The notes beneath the pieces are model-generated. The model searched no databases. It was not told the origin of the DNA and worked only from the letters and a program-made list of their open reading frames with translations. A stretch of DNA of 64,000 nucleotides from Pseudorhodoferax sp. Leaf265 (GTDB lineage Bacteria; Pseudomonadota; Gammaproteobacteria; Burkholderiales; Burkholderiaceae_C). Every line of letters begins with the position of its first letter. The first letter of the stretch is position 1. The DNA lies in contig NZ_LMMT01000039.1 in the NCBI RefSeq assembly GCF_001422365.1, forward strand, positions 186,001 through 250,000, written 5' to 3'. The translations under genes and the position numbers were made by a program. Shown piece after piece: positions 17,042 through 25,077 of the stretch.

Positions 17042-17161
17042 CGGGCGATCATAGGTGGCGTGGCGACAGGCTGGCACGATCCGATACCCGGTTGGCCGAC
17101 GAGGTGCCGCGCGATGCGCTAGGCTTGCGGGCTTGCCCGCAGCAACCTCAAGAGACAGACC

Positions 17162-18082
17162 ATGACGCTCCCCACCCGCGTGAACATCATCGACGTTGGC
17201 CCGCGCGACGGCCTGCAGAACGAGAAGCAGCCGGTGCCGGCAGAGGCCAAGATCGGTCTCGTGCAGCGCCTGCAGGAGGCCGGTCTGCGCGAGATCGAGG
17301 TGACGAGCTTCGTCAGCCCCAAGTGGGTGCCGCAGATGGGCGACAACGCGCAGGTCATGCACGGCATCCAGCGCCAGAGCGGCGTGCGCTATTCGGTGCT
17401 GACGCCCAACCTCAAGGGCTTGGAGGCCGCCATCGCCGCGCCGCGCGAAGAGTGGCCCGACGAGATCGTGGTCTTCGGCGCCGCCAGCGAGGCCTTCAGC
17501 CAGAAGAACATCAACTGCTCGATCGCCGAGAGCATCGAACGCTTCGCGCCCGTGGTGGATGCCGCTCTGGCCAGGGGCATCGCCGTGCGCGGCGCCATGT
17601 CGTGCACGGTAGGCTGCCCCTACGAGGGCGAGATCGCACCCGAAAAGGTGGGGTACCTGGCCTCTCTCATGAAGGGCATCGGCGTGCAGCGCGTGGACGT
17701 GGCCGACACCATCGGTGTGGGCACGCCGGTCAAGGTGCGGCGCGCCATCGAGGCGACGCTGGCGCATTACGGCATCGACGCCATCTCGGGCCACTTCCAC
17801 GACACCTACGGCCAGGCCCTGTCGAACACGCTGGCCAGCCTGGAGATGGGGGTCTGGAACTTCCAGTCCTCGGTGGCCGGCCTGGGCGGTTGCCCTTATG
17901 CCAAGGGCGCCACCGGCAACGTGGCGACCGAGGACGTGGTCTATCTGCTGCACGGCATGGGCATCGAAACCGGCATCGACCTCGACAAGCTCATCGACGC
18001 CGGCGTCTACATCAGCGAGGTGCTGGGCCGCGAGCCGCACTCGCGCGTGTCCAAGGCCATCCGCACCAAGCGCTGCGGCTGA
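17162..18082 (+). CDS. Hydroxymethylglutaryl-CoA lyase
   Basis: Cleaves HMG-CoA to acetyl-CoA and acetoacetate, the last step of leucine degradation. The 306-residue TIM-barrel protein has the DRE-TIM start VGPRDGLQNEKQ, the EVTSFVSPKWVPQM strand, AMSCTVGCPYEG, the metal-binding HFHDTYGQAL, and the signature loop SSVAGLGGCPYAKGATGNVATED containing the catalytic Cys. The 5' leader reads AGAGACAGACC before the ATG at 17162. It completes the pathway started by the carboxylase genes, although a DUF985 gene on the other strand interrupts the run. Often called liuE or mvaB. Confidence 0.95.
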   Translation: MTLPTRVNIIDVGPRDGLQNEKQPVPAEAKIGLVQRLQEAGLREIEVTSFVSPKWVPQMGDNAQVMHGIQRQSGVRYSVLTPNLKGLEAAIAAPREEWPDEIVVFGAASEAFSQKNINCSIAESIERFAPVVDAALARGIAVRGAMSCTVGCPYEGEIAPEKVGYLASLMKGIGVQRVDVADTIGVGTPVKVRRAIEATLAHYGIDAISGHFHDTYGQALSNTLASLEMGVWNFQSSVAGLGGCPYAKGATGNVATEDVVYLLHGMGIETGIDLDKLIDAGVYISEVLGREPHSRVSKAIRTKRCG

Positions 18083-18096
18083 ACGGAGAGAAGACG

Positions 18097-18735
18097 ATGG
18101 AATGGCATGTCTGGCTGGCTTACTTTGTGGCGGCCTGGGTCATCGCCCTGTCGCCGGGCTCGGGGGCGGTGCTGAGCATGAGCCACGGGCTCTCGTACGG
18201 CGTGCGCAGCACCACGCCCACCATCGTCGGTCTGCAGATCGGGCTGGCCGTGGTGCTGCTCGTCGCCGGGGCCGGCATCGGTGCCGTGCTGATGGCCTCG
18301 GCCGTGGCGTTCACGGTGGTCAAGGTGCTGGGCGCGGGCTACCTGCTGTGGCTGGGCTGGCGTCAGTGGCGCGCGCCTGTAGACGCCGATGCGGCCACCG
18401 GCATGGTGGCGGGCGAGGCCGCGCTGTCGGTGCGCCAGCGCGTGCTGCGCGGCGCGCTGACCAACATGACCAACCCCAAGGGCATCGTGTTCATGGTGGC
18501 CGTGCTGCCGCAGTTCATCGATCCGGCGCGGCCGCTGTGGCTGCAGCTGCTGGTGTTGCTGGCCACCACGGTCGCGGTCGACATGGTCGTCATGCACGGC
18601 TACGCCTGGCTGGCCTCGCGTCTGCAGCGCCTGTTGCGCAGCGCGCGGGCGCGACGGTCGCAGAACCGCGTGTTCGGCGGCGTGCTGATGGCCATGGGCG
18701 CCAGCCTGTTCCTGGTCAAACGTGTTTCGAACTGA
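18097..18735 (+). CDS. LysE/RhtB-family amino-acid exporter
   Basis: Inner-membrane efflux protein, 212 residues with six predicted membrane segments. Family hallmarks are the ALSPGSGAVLSMSHGLSYG start (Pro/Gly pair after TM1), the GAGYLLWLGWRQWR end of TM3 and LTNMTNPKGIVFMVAVLPQF. Substrate unknown; relatives export homoserine, threonine, leucine or similar. Only 14 bp after HMG-CoA lyase with GGAGAG upstream, so it may be co-transcribed with it, which would fit a role with branched-chain amino acids, but that is inference. Confidence 0.87.
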   Translation: MEWHVWLAYFVAAWVIALSPGSGAVLSMSHGLSYGVRSTTPTIVGLQIGLAVVLLVAGAGIGAVLMASAVAFTVVKVLGAGYLLWLGWRQWRAPVDADAATGMVAGEAALSVRQRVLRGALTNMTNPKGIVFMVAVLPQFIDPARPLWLQLLVLLATTVAVDMVVMHGYAWLASRLQRLLRSARARRSQNRVFGGVLMAMGASLFLVKRVSN

Positions 18736-18746
18736 GGGATCCAAGC

Positions 18747-19244
18747 GTGTGTGGAGCTGAATTGACGGCACTGCCCGAGGGCGTGCAGCGCGTGGCGCGC
18801 GCATTGCAGGACAAGGCGCATCCGCATGCGCCGCGCATGCTGGACGATGCCGCGCGCACGGCCCAGCAGGCAGCCGATGCGCTGGGCATCGCGGTCGGGC
18901 AGATCGCCAAGAGCATCATCTTTCGGCGCAAGAGCGACGACGCGGCCGTGCTGGTCGTGACCTCGGGCGACCGGCGTGTGGACGAGAAAAAAGTCGATGC
19001 GCTGGTCGGCAGGACCGGCCGCGCCGACGCCGAGTTCGTCAAGAGCCGGACCGGTTTCTCCATCGGCGGCGTGGCGCCGCTCGCGCACACCACGCCGCCG
19101 GTCACGCTGATCGACCGTGAGCTGTTTCGCTTCGAGGAGATCTGGGCTGCGGCCGGCCACCCGCATGGCGTGTTCAAGCTGCGCCCGCAGGACCTGGAGG
19201 CGCTGACCGGCGCCCCCGTGGCCGACGTGGTGCAAACGCCGTGA
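18747..19244 (+). CDS. YbaK/EbsC-type aminoacyl-tRNA deacylase
   Basis: Single-domain trans-editing protein of 165 residues. Features: ARALQDKAHPHAPRMLDDAA start, GIAVGQIAKSIIFR with the conserved Lys, TSGDRRVDEKKVDALVG, RTGFSIGGVAPLAH and the VFKLRPQDLEALTGA end. Relatives hydrolyse mischarged tRNA (Cys-tRNA-Pro, Ala-tRNA-Pro and others). GTG at 18747 is chosen because GAGGGA sits at a proper distance; TTG at 18762 is the alternative. Its stop overlaps the start of the DUF1289 gene (GTGA). Confidence 0.85.
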   Translation: MCGAELTALPEGVQRVARALQDKAHPHAPRMLDDAARTAQQAADALGIAVGQIAKSIIFRRKSDDAAVLVVTSGDRRVDEKKVDALVGRTGRADAEFVKSRTGFSIGGVAPLAHTTPPVTLIDRELFRFEEIWAAAGHPHGVFKLRPQDLEALTGAPVADVVQTP

Positions 19245-19465
19245 CACCCGCCCAGGCGCTGCTGCGGCGCGGCCCGCGCATGCTGGCCGCGGCCGGCGAT
19301 GTAGGTTCGCCCTGCGTCTCGGTTTGCCGCATGGGGGCCGACGGCCTGTGCGAGGGCTGCCTGCGCCGGCTCGAGGAGATCGCGGGCTGGTCGCGCATGG
19401 ACGATGCCGCGCGCCGTGCCGTATGGCGCCTGGTGCTGGAACGCGCAAGCGAGGCTGTCGCATGA
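19241..19465 (+). CDS. DUF1289 cysteine-motif protein
   Basis: The 74-residue protein has the DUF1289 pattern: SPCVSVC, then LCEGCLR (Cys25, Cys29, Cys37, Cys40), followed by RRLEEIAGWSRMDDAARRAVW. The four cysteines suggest a bound metal or cluster; function is unknown. It starts with GTG overlapping the YbaK stop and its own stop overlaps the next start (ATGA), so three genes are translationally coupled. Confidence 0.8.
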   Translation: MTPAQALLRRGPRMLAAAGDVGSPCVSVCRMGADGLCEGCLRRLEEIAGWSRMDDAARRAVWRLVLERASEAVA

Positions 19466-20103
19466 AGCAGATCGACTTCTACCTGGACTTCGTCTCGCCC
19501 TACGCGTACCTGGCGTTCGAGACGCTGCCCGTGGCTTTGCAAGGCCTGGGCTACCAGGTGCAGTACAAGCCCGTGCTGCTGGGCGCCTTGCTGCGCGCGC
19601 ATGGCCTGCGCGGCCCGGCCGAGATTCCGGCCAAGCGCGCCTTCATCTACCGCCAGGTGCTGTGGCTCGCGCACCAGCATGGCGTGCCCATGGACCTGCC
19701 GGCCGAGCATCCCTTTCCGCCCTTGCCACTGCTTCGGCTGGCACTGGCCTGCGGCGCCGGCCCGCAGCCCAACCGCTATGTCTGCGAGACCGTGTTCCGC
19801 CATGTCTGGCGCGGTGGTGCCGACGCCAACGCGCCGGAGCGGCTGCAGCAGCTGGCGGCTACACTGGCGCCGCCGCGCGATCCGGCCGGCGAGGCGGTGA
19901 AGACCCAGTTGCGTGCCAACACCGAGGCCGCCACGACGGCCGGCGTGTTCGGCGTGCCTGCGCTGGTGGTGGACGGTCGCGCGTTCTGGGGCCTGGACGC
20001 GCTGCCCATGCTGCGCGCCTACCTCGAAGGCGGTGCCTGGTTCGCGACCAGCGCCTGGGACGACGCACCCCGGCGGCCCTCGGCGCTCGACCGCCAGCCG
20101 TAG
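19462..20103 (+). CDS. 2-hydroxychromene-2-carboxylate isomerase-like, DsbA/GST-kappa fold
   Basis: The 213-residue protein shows the HCCA isomerase/GST-kappa layout: a thioredoxin strand with DFYLDFVSPYAYLAFE, where Ser12 replaces the DsbA cysteine and activates glutathione in relatives, a helical insert (about residues 40–150), and the cis-Pro segment TAGVFGVPALVVDGRAFWGLD. The true substrate is unknown; naphthalene-pathway enzymes share the fold but no such genes are nearby. ATG at 19462 overlaps the DUF1289 stop. Confidence 0.82.
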   Translation: MKQIDFYLDFVSPYAYLAFETLPVALQGLGYQVQYKPVLLGALLRAHGLRGPAEIPAKRAFIYRQVLWLAHQHGVPMDLPAEHPFPPLPLLRLALACGAGPQPNRYVCETVFRHVWRGGADANAPERLQQLAATLAPPRDPAGEAVKTQLRANTEAATTAGVFGVPALVVDGRAFWGLDALPMLRAYLEGGAWFATSAWDDAPRRPSALDRQP

Positions 20104-20137
20104 TCCGGTCGCCCGGCGCGGGCAGAATCGCGCCACG

Positions 20138-21430
20138 ATGCAGCCCTCCACCGCGCTCCACCAGCACCCCGACCGGGCGCTGTTGCACAACGAAGTCCAT
20201 GCCCGGCCGCCCGAGGCCCTGGCGACGCCGTTGGCCATCACCCACGTGGTCATGCTGGCCGACGCCGATGGCCGCGCCGCAAGCCGCGCCCACCTGGCGG
20301 CCTTGCTGCGCGACCACCACCAGCCGCTGCCCGACGACCACACCACGCACCTGCGCGCGAGCCTGGGACCGTTGCGCCTGCGCTGGGAGCTGCACACCGA
20401 GTTCGTGACCTGGACCTTCATGCTGCCCATGGCGACCCCGCCGGCGGCCGAGCGCGTGGCCGACAGCGCCGCCGCCGAGGTGCCGCAGGACTGGCTGGCC
20501 GCGTTGCCAGGGCAATGCCTGTCGCAACTGAACCTGTGGGTGCTGTCCGCGCGCGATGGCGAGGTCGAGGCGCTGGCGCGCCACTGGCTGCACGAGGACC
20601 CGCAGGTCGGCTCCAGCGTGGCGGGCGGGCTGGCCGAGGTCTACACCGACTTCACGATCCACGCGGACGGCGCCTCGCGCATGCTGCTGCGCGTGGGCAG
20701 CCTGTCCACGCGCCGGCTGGGTCGGCTCGTGCAGCGGCTGCTGGAGATCGAGACCTACCGCATGGTCGCCATGCTGGGCCTGCCTGCGGCACGCCGCGCC
20801 AGCGCCGTGCTGGCCAGCGCCGAGGGCGAACTCGCGGCACTGGCCGAGGCCATCCGCAGTGCCGACCGTGACGCCGAGCCGGCGTTGCTGGACCGCCTGA
20901 CACGGTTGGCCGGGCAGGTCGAGAGCCAGCACGCGGCCACGCATTCGCGCTTCTCGGCCAGCAGCGCCTACTTCGAGCTCATGGACAGCCGCATCGCCGA
21001 CATCGCCGAGGTGCGCCGCGCCGGCCTGCAGACGATTGCCGAGTTCATGGACCGGCGGCTGACGCCCGCACGCAAGACCTGCGAGTGGGCGGCGCGCCGG
21101 CAGGACGCGCTGTCGCAGCGTGTCTCACGCATCAGCAATCTGCTGCGCACGCGCGTGGAGATCGAGCAGCAGCAGAGCAGCCAGGCCCTGCTGGCGACCA
21201 TGAACACGCGCCAGGACCTGCAGCTCAAGCTGCAGTCCACGGTCGAGGGCCTGTCGGTGGCCGCGATCACCTATTACATCGTCGGCCTGGTCAGCTACCT
21301 GGCCAAGGGGGCGCAGAAACTGGGTTGGCCCTGGTCGGCCGAGAGCACGGCGGCGCTCGCGATTCCGCTCGTGGCCGGCTCGGTCTGGTGGTCGTTGCGG
21401 CAGCTGCACCGGCGCATGTTCAGCCATTGA
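20138..21430 (+). CDS. DUF3422 membrane-associated protein
   Basis: The 430-residue protein matches DUF3422: it opens HPDRALLHNEVHARPPEAL, continues with LRWELHTEFVTWTFM, has a long central helical region, and ends with two membrane segments (about residues 365–385 and 400–420) preceded by a coiled-coil stretch (RVEIEQQQSSQALLATMNTR). This outline recalls CorA-like proteins, but no GMN motif is present. Function unknown. ATG at 20138 starts at the conserved N-terminus. Confidence 0.82.
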   Translation: MQPSTALHQHPDRALLHNEVHARPPEALATPLAITHVVMLADADGRAASRAHLAALLRDHHQPLPDDHTTHLRASLGPLRLRWELHTEFVTWTFMLPMATPPAAERVADSAAAEVPQDWLAALPGQCLSQLNLWVLSARDGEVEALARHWLHEDPQVGSSVAGGLAEVYTDFTIHADGASRMLLRVGSLSTRRLGRLVQRLLEIETYRMVAMLGLPAARRASAVLASAEGELAALAEAIRSADRDAEPALLDRLTRLAGQVESQHAATHSRFSASSAYFELMDSRIADIAEVRRAGLQTIAEFMDRRLTPARKTCEWAARRQDALSQRVSRISNLLRTRVEIEQQQSSQALLATMNTRQDLQLKLQSTVEGLSVAAITYYIVGLVSYLAKGAQKLGWPWSAESTAALAIPLVAGSVWWSLRQLHRRMFSH

Positions 21431-21580
21431 GGTCGGACAACCCACATCCTGAAATGGGGTCTGCGGGTTAGTACCTGAGTTGTAAGAATGCGTTGGCCCG
21501 GTGTCAGAGATGGGTCAGTGCGCACTCCAAGAATGCGGCCAGGCCCCGTCCCGGGGCCGGCTACAACAGGAGACAACGCA

Positions 21581-23260
21581 ATGGCAGCCACAATGCAAGG
21601 GGGCAAGCCGGTCGCAGCCAGCCGCCCCATGACCAAGGAGGAGCGCAAGGTCATCCTCGCCTCGTCCATCGGCACGGTGTTCGAGTGGTACGACTTCTAC
21701 CTCTATGGCACCCTGGCCGTGATCATCGGCAACCAGTTCTTCTCGGCGCTGGACCCCGCTTCCCGGACCATCTTCTCGCTGCTGGCCTTCGCGGCCGGCT
21801 TCATCGTGCGGCCGTTCGGCGCACTGGTGTTCGGACGCCTGGGCGACATGATCGGGCGCAAGTACACCTTCCTCGTGACCATCCTCCTGATGGGCCTGTC
21901 GACCTTCATCGTCGGCCTCTTGCCCGGCTACGCGAGCATCGGCGTGGCGGCGCCCATCATCCTGATCGTCCTGCGCATGCTGCAAGGCCTGGCGCTGGGC
22001 GGCGAGTACGGTGGCGCCGCCACCTACGTGGCCGAACATGCGCCACCGGGCAAGCGCGGCTTCTACACCTCGTGGATCCAGACCACGGCCACGCTGGGCC
22101 TGTTCCTGTCGCTGCTCGTGATCCTGGGCGTGCGCACCGCCATCGGCGAGACAGCGTTTGCCGAATGGGGCTGGCGCATCCCGTTCCTGGTCTCCATCCT
22201 GCTGTTGGGCGTGTCGGTCTACATCCGGCTGTCCATGAACGAATCGCCGGCCTTCCTCAAGATGAAGTCCGAGGGCAAGGTCTCCAAGGCGCCGCTGTCC
22301 GAGTCCTTCGGCCAATGGCGCAACCTCAAGATCGTGATCCTGGCGCTGATCGGTCTGACCGCTGGCCAGGCCGTGGTCTGGTACACGGGCCAGTTCTACG
22401 CGCTGTTCTTCCTGACCGGTGCGCTCAAGCTCGATGGCGCCACGGCCAACATCCTGATCGCGGTCGCACTGATCATCGCCACGCCCTTCTTCGTGATCTT
22501 CGGCAGCCTGTCGGACCGGATCGGCCGCAAGCCCATCATCATGGCGGGTTGCCTGCTGGCCGTGCTGACCTACTTCCCGGTGTTCAACGCGCTGACGAAG
22601 GCCGTCAACCCCGACCTCGCCGCGGCCCAGGCCAAGAACCAGGTGATCGTGACGGCCGACCCCAAGGAATGCTCGTTCCAGTTCAACCCCACCGGCACGT
22701 CCAAGTTCACGAGCTCCTGCGACATCGCCAAGCAGGTGCTGTCGGCCAGCTCGGTCAGCTACGAGAACGTCGCCGGCCCGGCCGGCGCGCCGGCGACCAT
22801 CAAGATCGGCGAGCAGGTCATCACGAGCTACAACGCGACGGGACTGGCGGCCGACGAGCTCAAGGCCAAGGACTCGGCGCTCAAGAAGGCCGTGGCCGAC
22901 GACCTCAAGGCCGCGGGCTACCCGGCCAAGGCCGATCCGGCCAAGATGAACACCTTCATGACCATCGTGATCCTGGTCTACCTGGTGATCCTCGTGACCA
23001 TGGTCTACGGCCCGATCGCCGCCATGCTGGTCGAGATGTTCCCGACCCGCATCCGCTACACCTCGATGAGCCTGCCGTACCACATCGGCAACGGCTGGTT
23101 CGGCGGCCTGCTGCCGGCCACCGCGCTGGCCATCGTGGCGCAGACCGGCAACATGTACAACGGCCTGTGGTACCCCATCATCATCGCGGCTGTCACGCTC
23201 GTCATCGGCACCTTGTTCGTCAAGGAAACCAAGGACAACGACATCTACGCCAACGATTGA
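21581..23260 (+). CDS. MHS-family MFS transporter with a ~115-residue loop insertion
   Basis: Proton-coupled metabolite permease of the MHS (ProP/KgtP/ShiA) branch, 559 residues. Twelve-helix MFS hallmarks are present: GTVFEWYDFYLYG at TM1, GRLGDMIGRKY in loop 2–3, RMLQGLALGGEYGGAATYV, the second copy GSLSDRIGRKP, and FPTRIRYTSMSLPYHIGNG. An insertion of about residues 341–457 separates two C-terminal helices; it is hydrophilic with Cys364 and Cys380. AGGAGA precedes the ATG at 21581. The substrate is unknown; relatives move dicarboxylates, shikimate or proline betaine. A symmetrical terminator follows. Confidence 0.87.
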   Translation: MAATMQGGKPVAASRPMTKEERKVILASSIGTVFEWYDFYLYGTLAVIIGNQFFSALDPASRTIFSLLAFAAGFIVRPFGALVFGRLGDMIGRKYTFLVTILLMGLSTFIVGLLPGYASIGVAAPIILIVLRMLQGLALGGEYGGAATYVAEHAPPGKRGFYTSWIQTTATLGLFLSLLVILGVRTAIGETAFAEWGWRIPFLVSILLLGVSVYIRLSMNESPAFLKMKSEGKVSKAPLSESFGQWRNLKIVILALIGLTAGQAVVWYTGQFYALFFLTGALKLDGATANILIAVALIIATPFFVIFGSLSDRIGRKPIIMAGCLLAVLTYFPVFNALTKAVNPDLAAAQAKNQVIVTADPKECSFQFNPTGTSKFTSSCDIAKQVLSASSVSYENVAGPAGAPATIKIGEQVITSYNATGLAADELKAKDSALKKAVADDLKAAGYPAKADPAKMNTFMTIVILVYLVILVTMVYGPIAAMLVEMFPTRIRYTSMSLPYHIGNGWFGGLLPATALAIVAQTGNMYNGLWYPIIIAAVTLVIGTLFVKETKDNDIYAND

Positions 23261-23283
23261 GCGGCGCCCAGCGCCCCCAATGA

Positions 23284-23308
23284 AAAGGCCCGGATCACCC
23301 GGGCCTTT
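23284..23308. terminator. Bidirectional terminator between MHS transporter and pgaD
   Basis: A ten-base-pair stem (23284–23293 with 23299–23308) with loop ATCAC lies between convergent genes. Its arms carry AAA on one side and TTT on the other, so it can act in both directions. It is the only intrinsic terminator seen at a convergent junction in the window. Confidence 0.82.
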
Positions 23309-23309
23309 G

Positions 23310-23780
23310 TCATTCCACGCGCGCGATGCGCCCTTCGTCGTCGTGGTGCACCGTGACGATGTTCATTTGCTGCCACTGCGTGACCTCTTCGGGCAGGCGG
23401 CCGTGGATGGCTGCCAGGTCGGCTGGCGTCGGGGCCGCGAAGCCCTTGCGTCGGTCCACGCCACGAAAGCGCAGGTGGTTGTACTTGGCCCAGGCCATCA
23501 GGCCCCCCCCCAGCAGCAAGATGACCACGGCGTACATGCCGAGCACGCCGAGGAAGCCCGCGTAGCCTTCCATGTCGATCATGTGGAACTTGAACTGGTA
23601 GCCGAAGAAGACCCAGCCGAAGACTGTGATGAGGGGCAGCCACAGCACCACCCACAGCAGCCAGAACAGCGCCGTCAGCACGCCGAAGACCGCGCGCTGG
23701 TTGCCGCTCTGCAGGTCCGGACGCTCGATGATGAGCGGGTTGGTAGGGCGCTGGCCCAGTTCGACGGAAAGACTGCTCAT
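23310..23780 (-). CDS. pgaD: PgaD-like subunit of poly-N-acetylglucosamine synthase
   Basis: Small inner-membrane partner of the PgaC glycosyltransferase; in E. coli PgaC and PgaD together form the c-di-GMP-dependent synthase. The 156-residue protein has two membrane segments (about residues 30–55 and 75–100), a cytosolic tail and the PgaD-like NPLIIERPDLQSGNQRAVFG start. GGAGTGAGAT precedes the ATG at 23780. It follows pgaC by 14 bp and is the last gene of the locus. Identification rests on position and hydropathy, since PgaD is poorly conserved. Confidence 0.78.
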   Translation of the reverse strand: MSSLSVELGQRPTNPLIIERPDLQSGNQRAVFGVLTALFWLLWVVLWLPLITVFGWVFFGYQFKFHMIDMEGYAGFLGVLGMYAVVILLLGGGLMAWAKYNHLRFRGVDRRKGFAAPTPADLAAIHGRLPEEVTQWQQMNIVTVHHDDEGRIARVE

Positions 23781-23794
23781 ATCTCACTCCCTGA

Positions 23795-25060
23795 TCATGG
23801 TTGGGCCCGGATGCCACGGTCCGGGCTGACCCAGGTGGCGCGCTTGCTGCCGCGCAGGATCACGCGTGGCACGGCCACCAGGGTGGTGAAGACGTTGAGG
23901 ATCCAGAATGCCAGCGGATACCAGATCATCCAGTAGTAGTTGCGGCCCAGGCCCTGCTCGTAGCGGCGGTCCAGGAACATGGACACGGCGAACTGCAGCA
24001 GGCAGGTGGTGCCGATCACGACGCCGTGCCAACCCGGGATCAGCGTGTCGACATGCCAGGGCGCAGGGATCTGCACGAACAGGCCCGCGATCCAGAGCAG
24101 GATCACAGCGGCCATGGTGTAGGCCCACAGCACGCTCGTGAAGTACTCGATGTAGACCGGGACCATGCGGCGGTGCCGCCACTGGCCGAACACGGCGCGC
24201 CGGCCGAACAGCACCTGCGTGCCACCCATGGACCAGCGCAGGCGCTGGCGCCACAGGCCACGGAAGGTCTCGGGCATCAGGATCCAGCACAGCGCGGCCG
24301 GTTCGAAGCGCACGTCCCAGTGGCGCAGTTGCAGGCGCCAGCTGATGTCGATGTCCTCGGTCAGCGCATCTGGGTTCCAGTAGCCGGCATCGTGCAGCGC
24401 CGCGCGGCGGAAGCACACCATCACGCCGGACACCGTGAACACCTTGCCATAGGTGCGCTGGGCGCGCTTGATGAGGCCGATGATGGACGAGAACTCGCCA
24501 ACCTGGATGCGGCCCAGCAACGTGGAGCGCGTGCGGATGCGCGGATTGCCGCTGACAGCGCCCACACGCGGGCTGGACAGCAGTTGGCGCATCATCCAGC
24601 GCAGGCAGTGGGGGTCGACGATGGAGTCGCCGTCGATGCACAGGAAGTAGTCGTAGCGGGCCAGCGCGGCGGCCGTGTTGAGCCCCACGGCCTTGCCCTG
24701 GTTGGCGGCCAGGTGGATCGCGCGGATGCGGCTGTCCTCACGCGCATAGCGGTCGATCAGGGCCGGCGTGGCGTCGGTGCTGCCGTCGTCGATCAGCAGG
24801 ATCTCGAACTCCGGGTAGTTCAGTGCGCGCAGGGCCGCCACGGTCTCGTGCAGGTTGGCCGCCTCGTTGTGGCAGGGCACGAACACGCTGACCGGCGGGT
24901 AGGAGGGCAGCGGCGGCGGCTGGTCGAAGGCCGGGTCCTTGCGCTCGTAGTGGAAGTAGTAATACAGGCCGCCGCACATCCACACATAGGACATGAACAG
25001 CGGGTAGTAGAAGGTGAAGTCGAACAGCCAGCCGATGCTGCGGCCCAGGTCGAAGTCCAT
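23795..25060 (-). CDS. pgaC: Poly-beta-1,6-N-acetyl-D-glucosamine synthase PgaC
   Basis: Family-2 glycosyltransferase that polymerises UDP-GlcNAc into PNAG at the inner membrane. The 421-residue protein has an N-terminal membrane segment, catalytic motifs LLIDDGSTD, LCIDGDSIVDP, the TEDIDISWRLQ base region and RQRLRW (the Q-x-x-R-W signature), then four or more C-terminal membrane segments. Length and order fit E. coli PgaC (about 440). The ATG at 25060 is used because it begins at the conserved MDFDLGRSIGW. pgaA lies 17 bp upstream, so no pgaB separates them. Confidence 0.92.
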   Translation of the reverse strand: MDFDLGRSIGWLFDFTFYYPLFMSYVWMCGGLYYYFHYERKDPAFDQPPPLPSYPPVSVFVPCHNEAANLHETVAALRALNYPEFEILLIDDGSTDATPALIDRYAREDSRIRAIHLAANQGKAVGLNTAAALARYDYFLCIDGDSIVDPHCLRWMMRQLLSSPRVGAVSGNPRIRTRSTLLGRIQVGEFSSIIGLIKRAQRTYGKVFTVSGVMVCFRRAALHDAGYWNPDALTEDIDISWRLQLRHWDVRFEPAALCWILMPETFRGLWRQRLRWSMGGTQVLFGRRAVFGQWRHRRMVPVYIEYFTSVLWAYTMAAVILLWIAGLFVQIPAPWHVDTLIPGWHGVVIGTTCLLQFAVSMFLDRRYEQGLGRNYYWMIWYPLAFWILNVFTTLVAVPRVILRGSKRATWVSPDRGIRAQP

Positions 25061-25077
25061 GCGGTTTCTCCTGTGAC

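Noticed and set aside
21542-21558. GC-rich hairpin before the MHS gene as an intrinsic terminator
   Set aside because: No T tract follows; it lies in the transporter's own leader.
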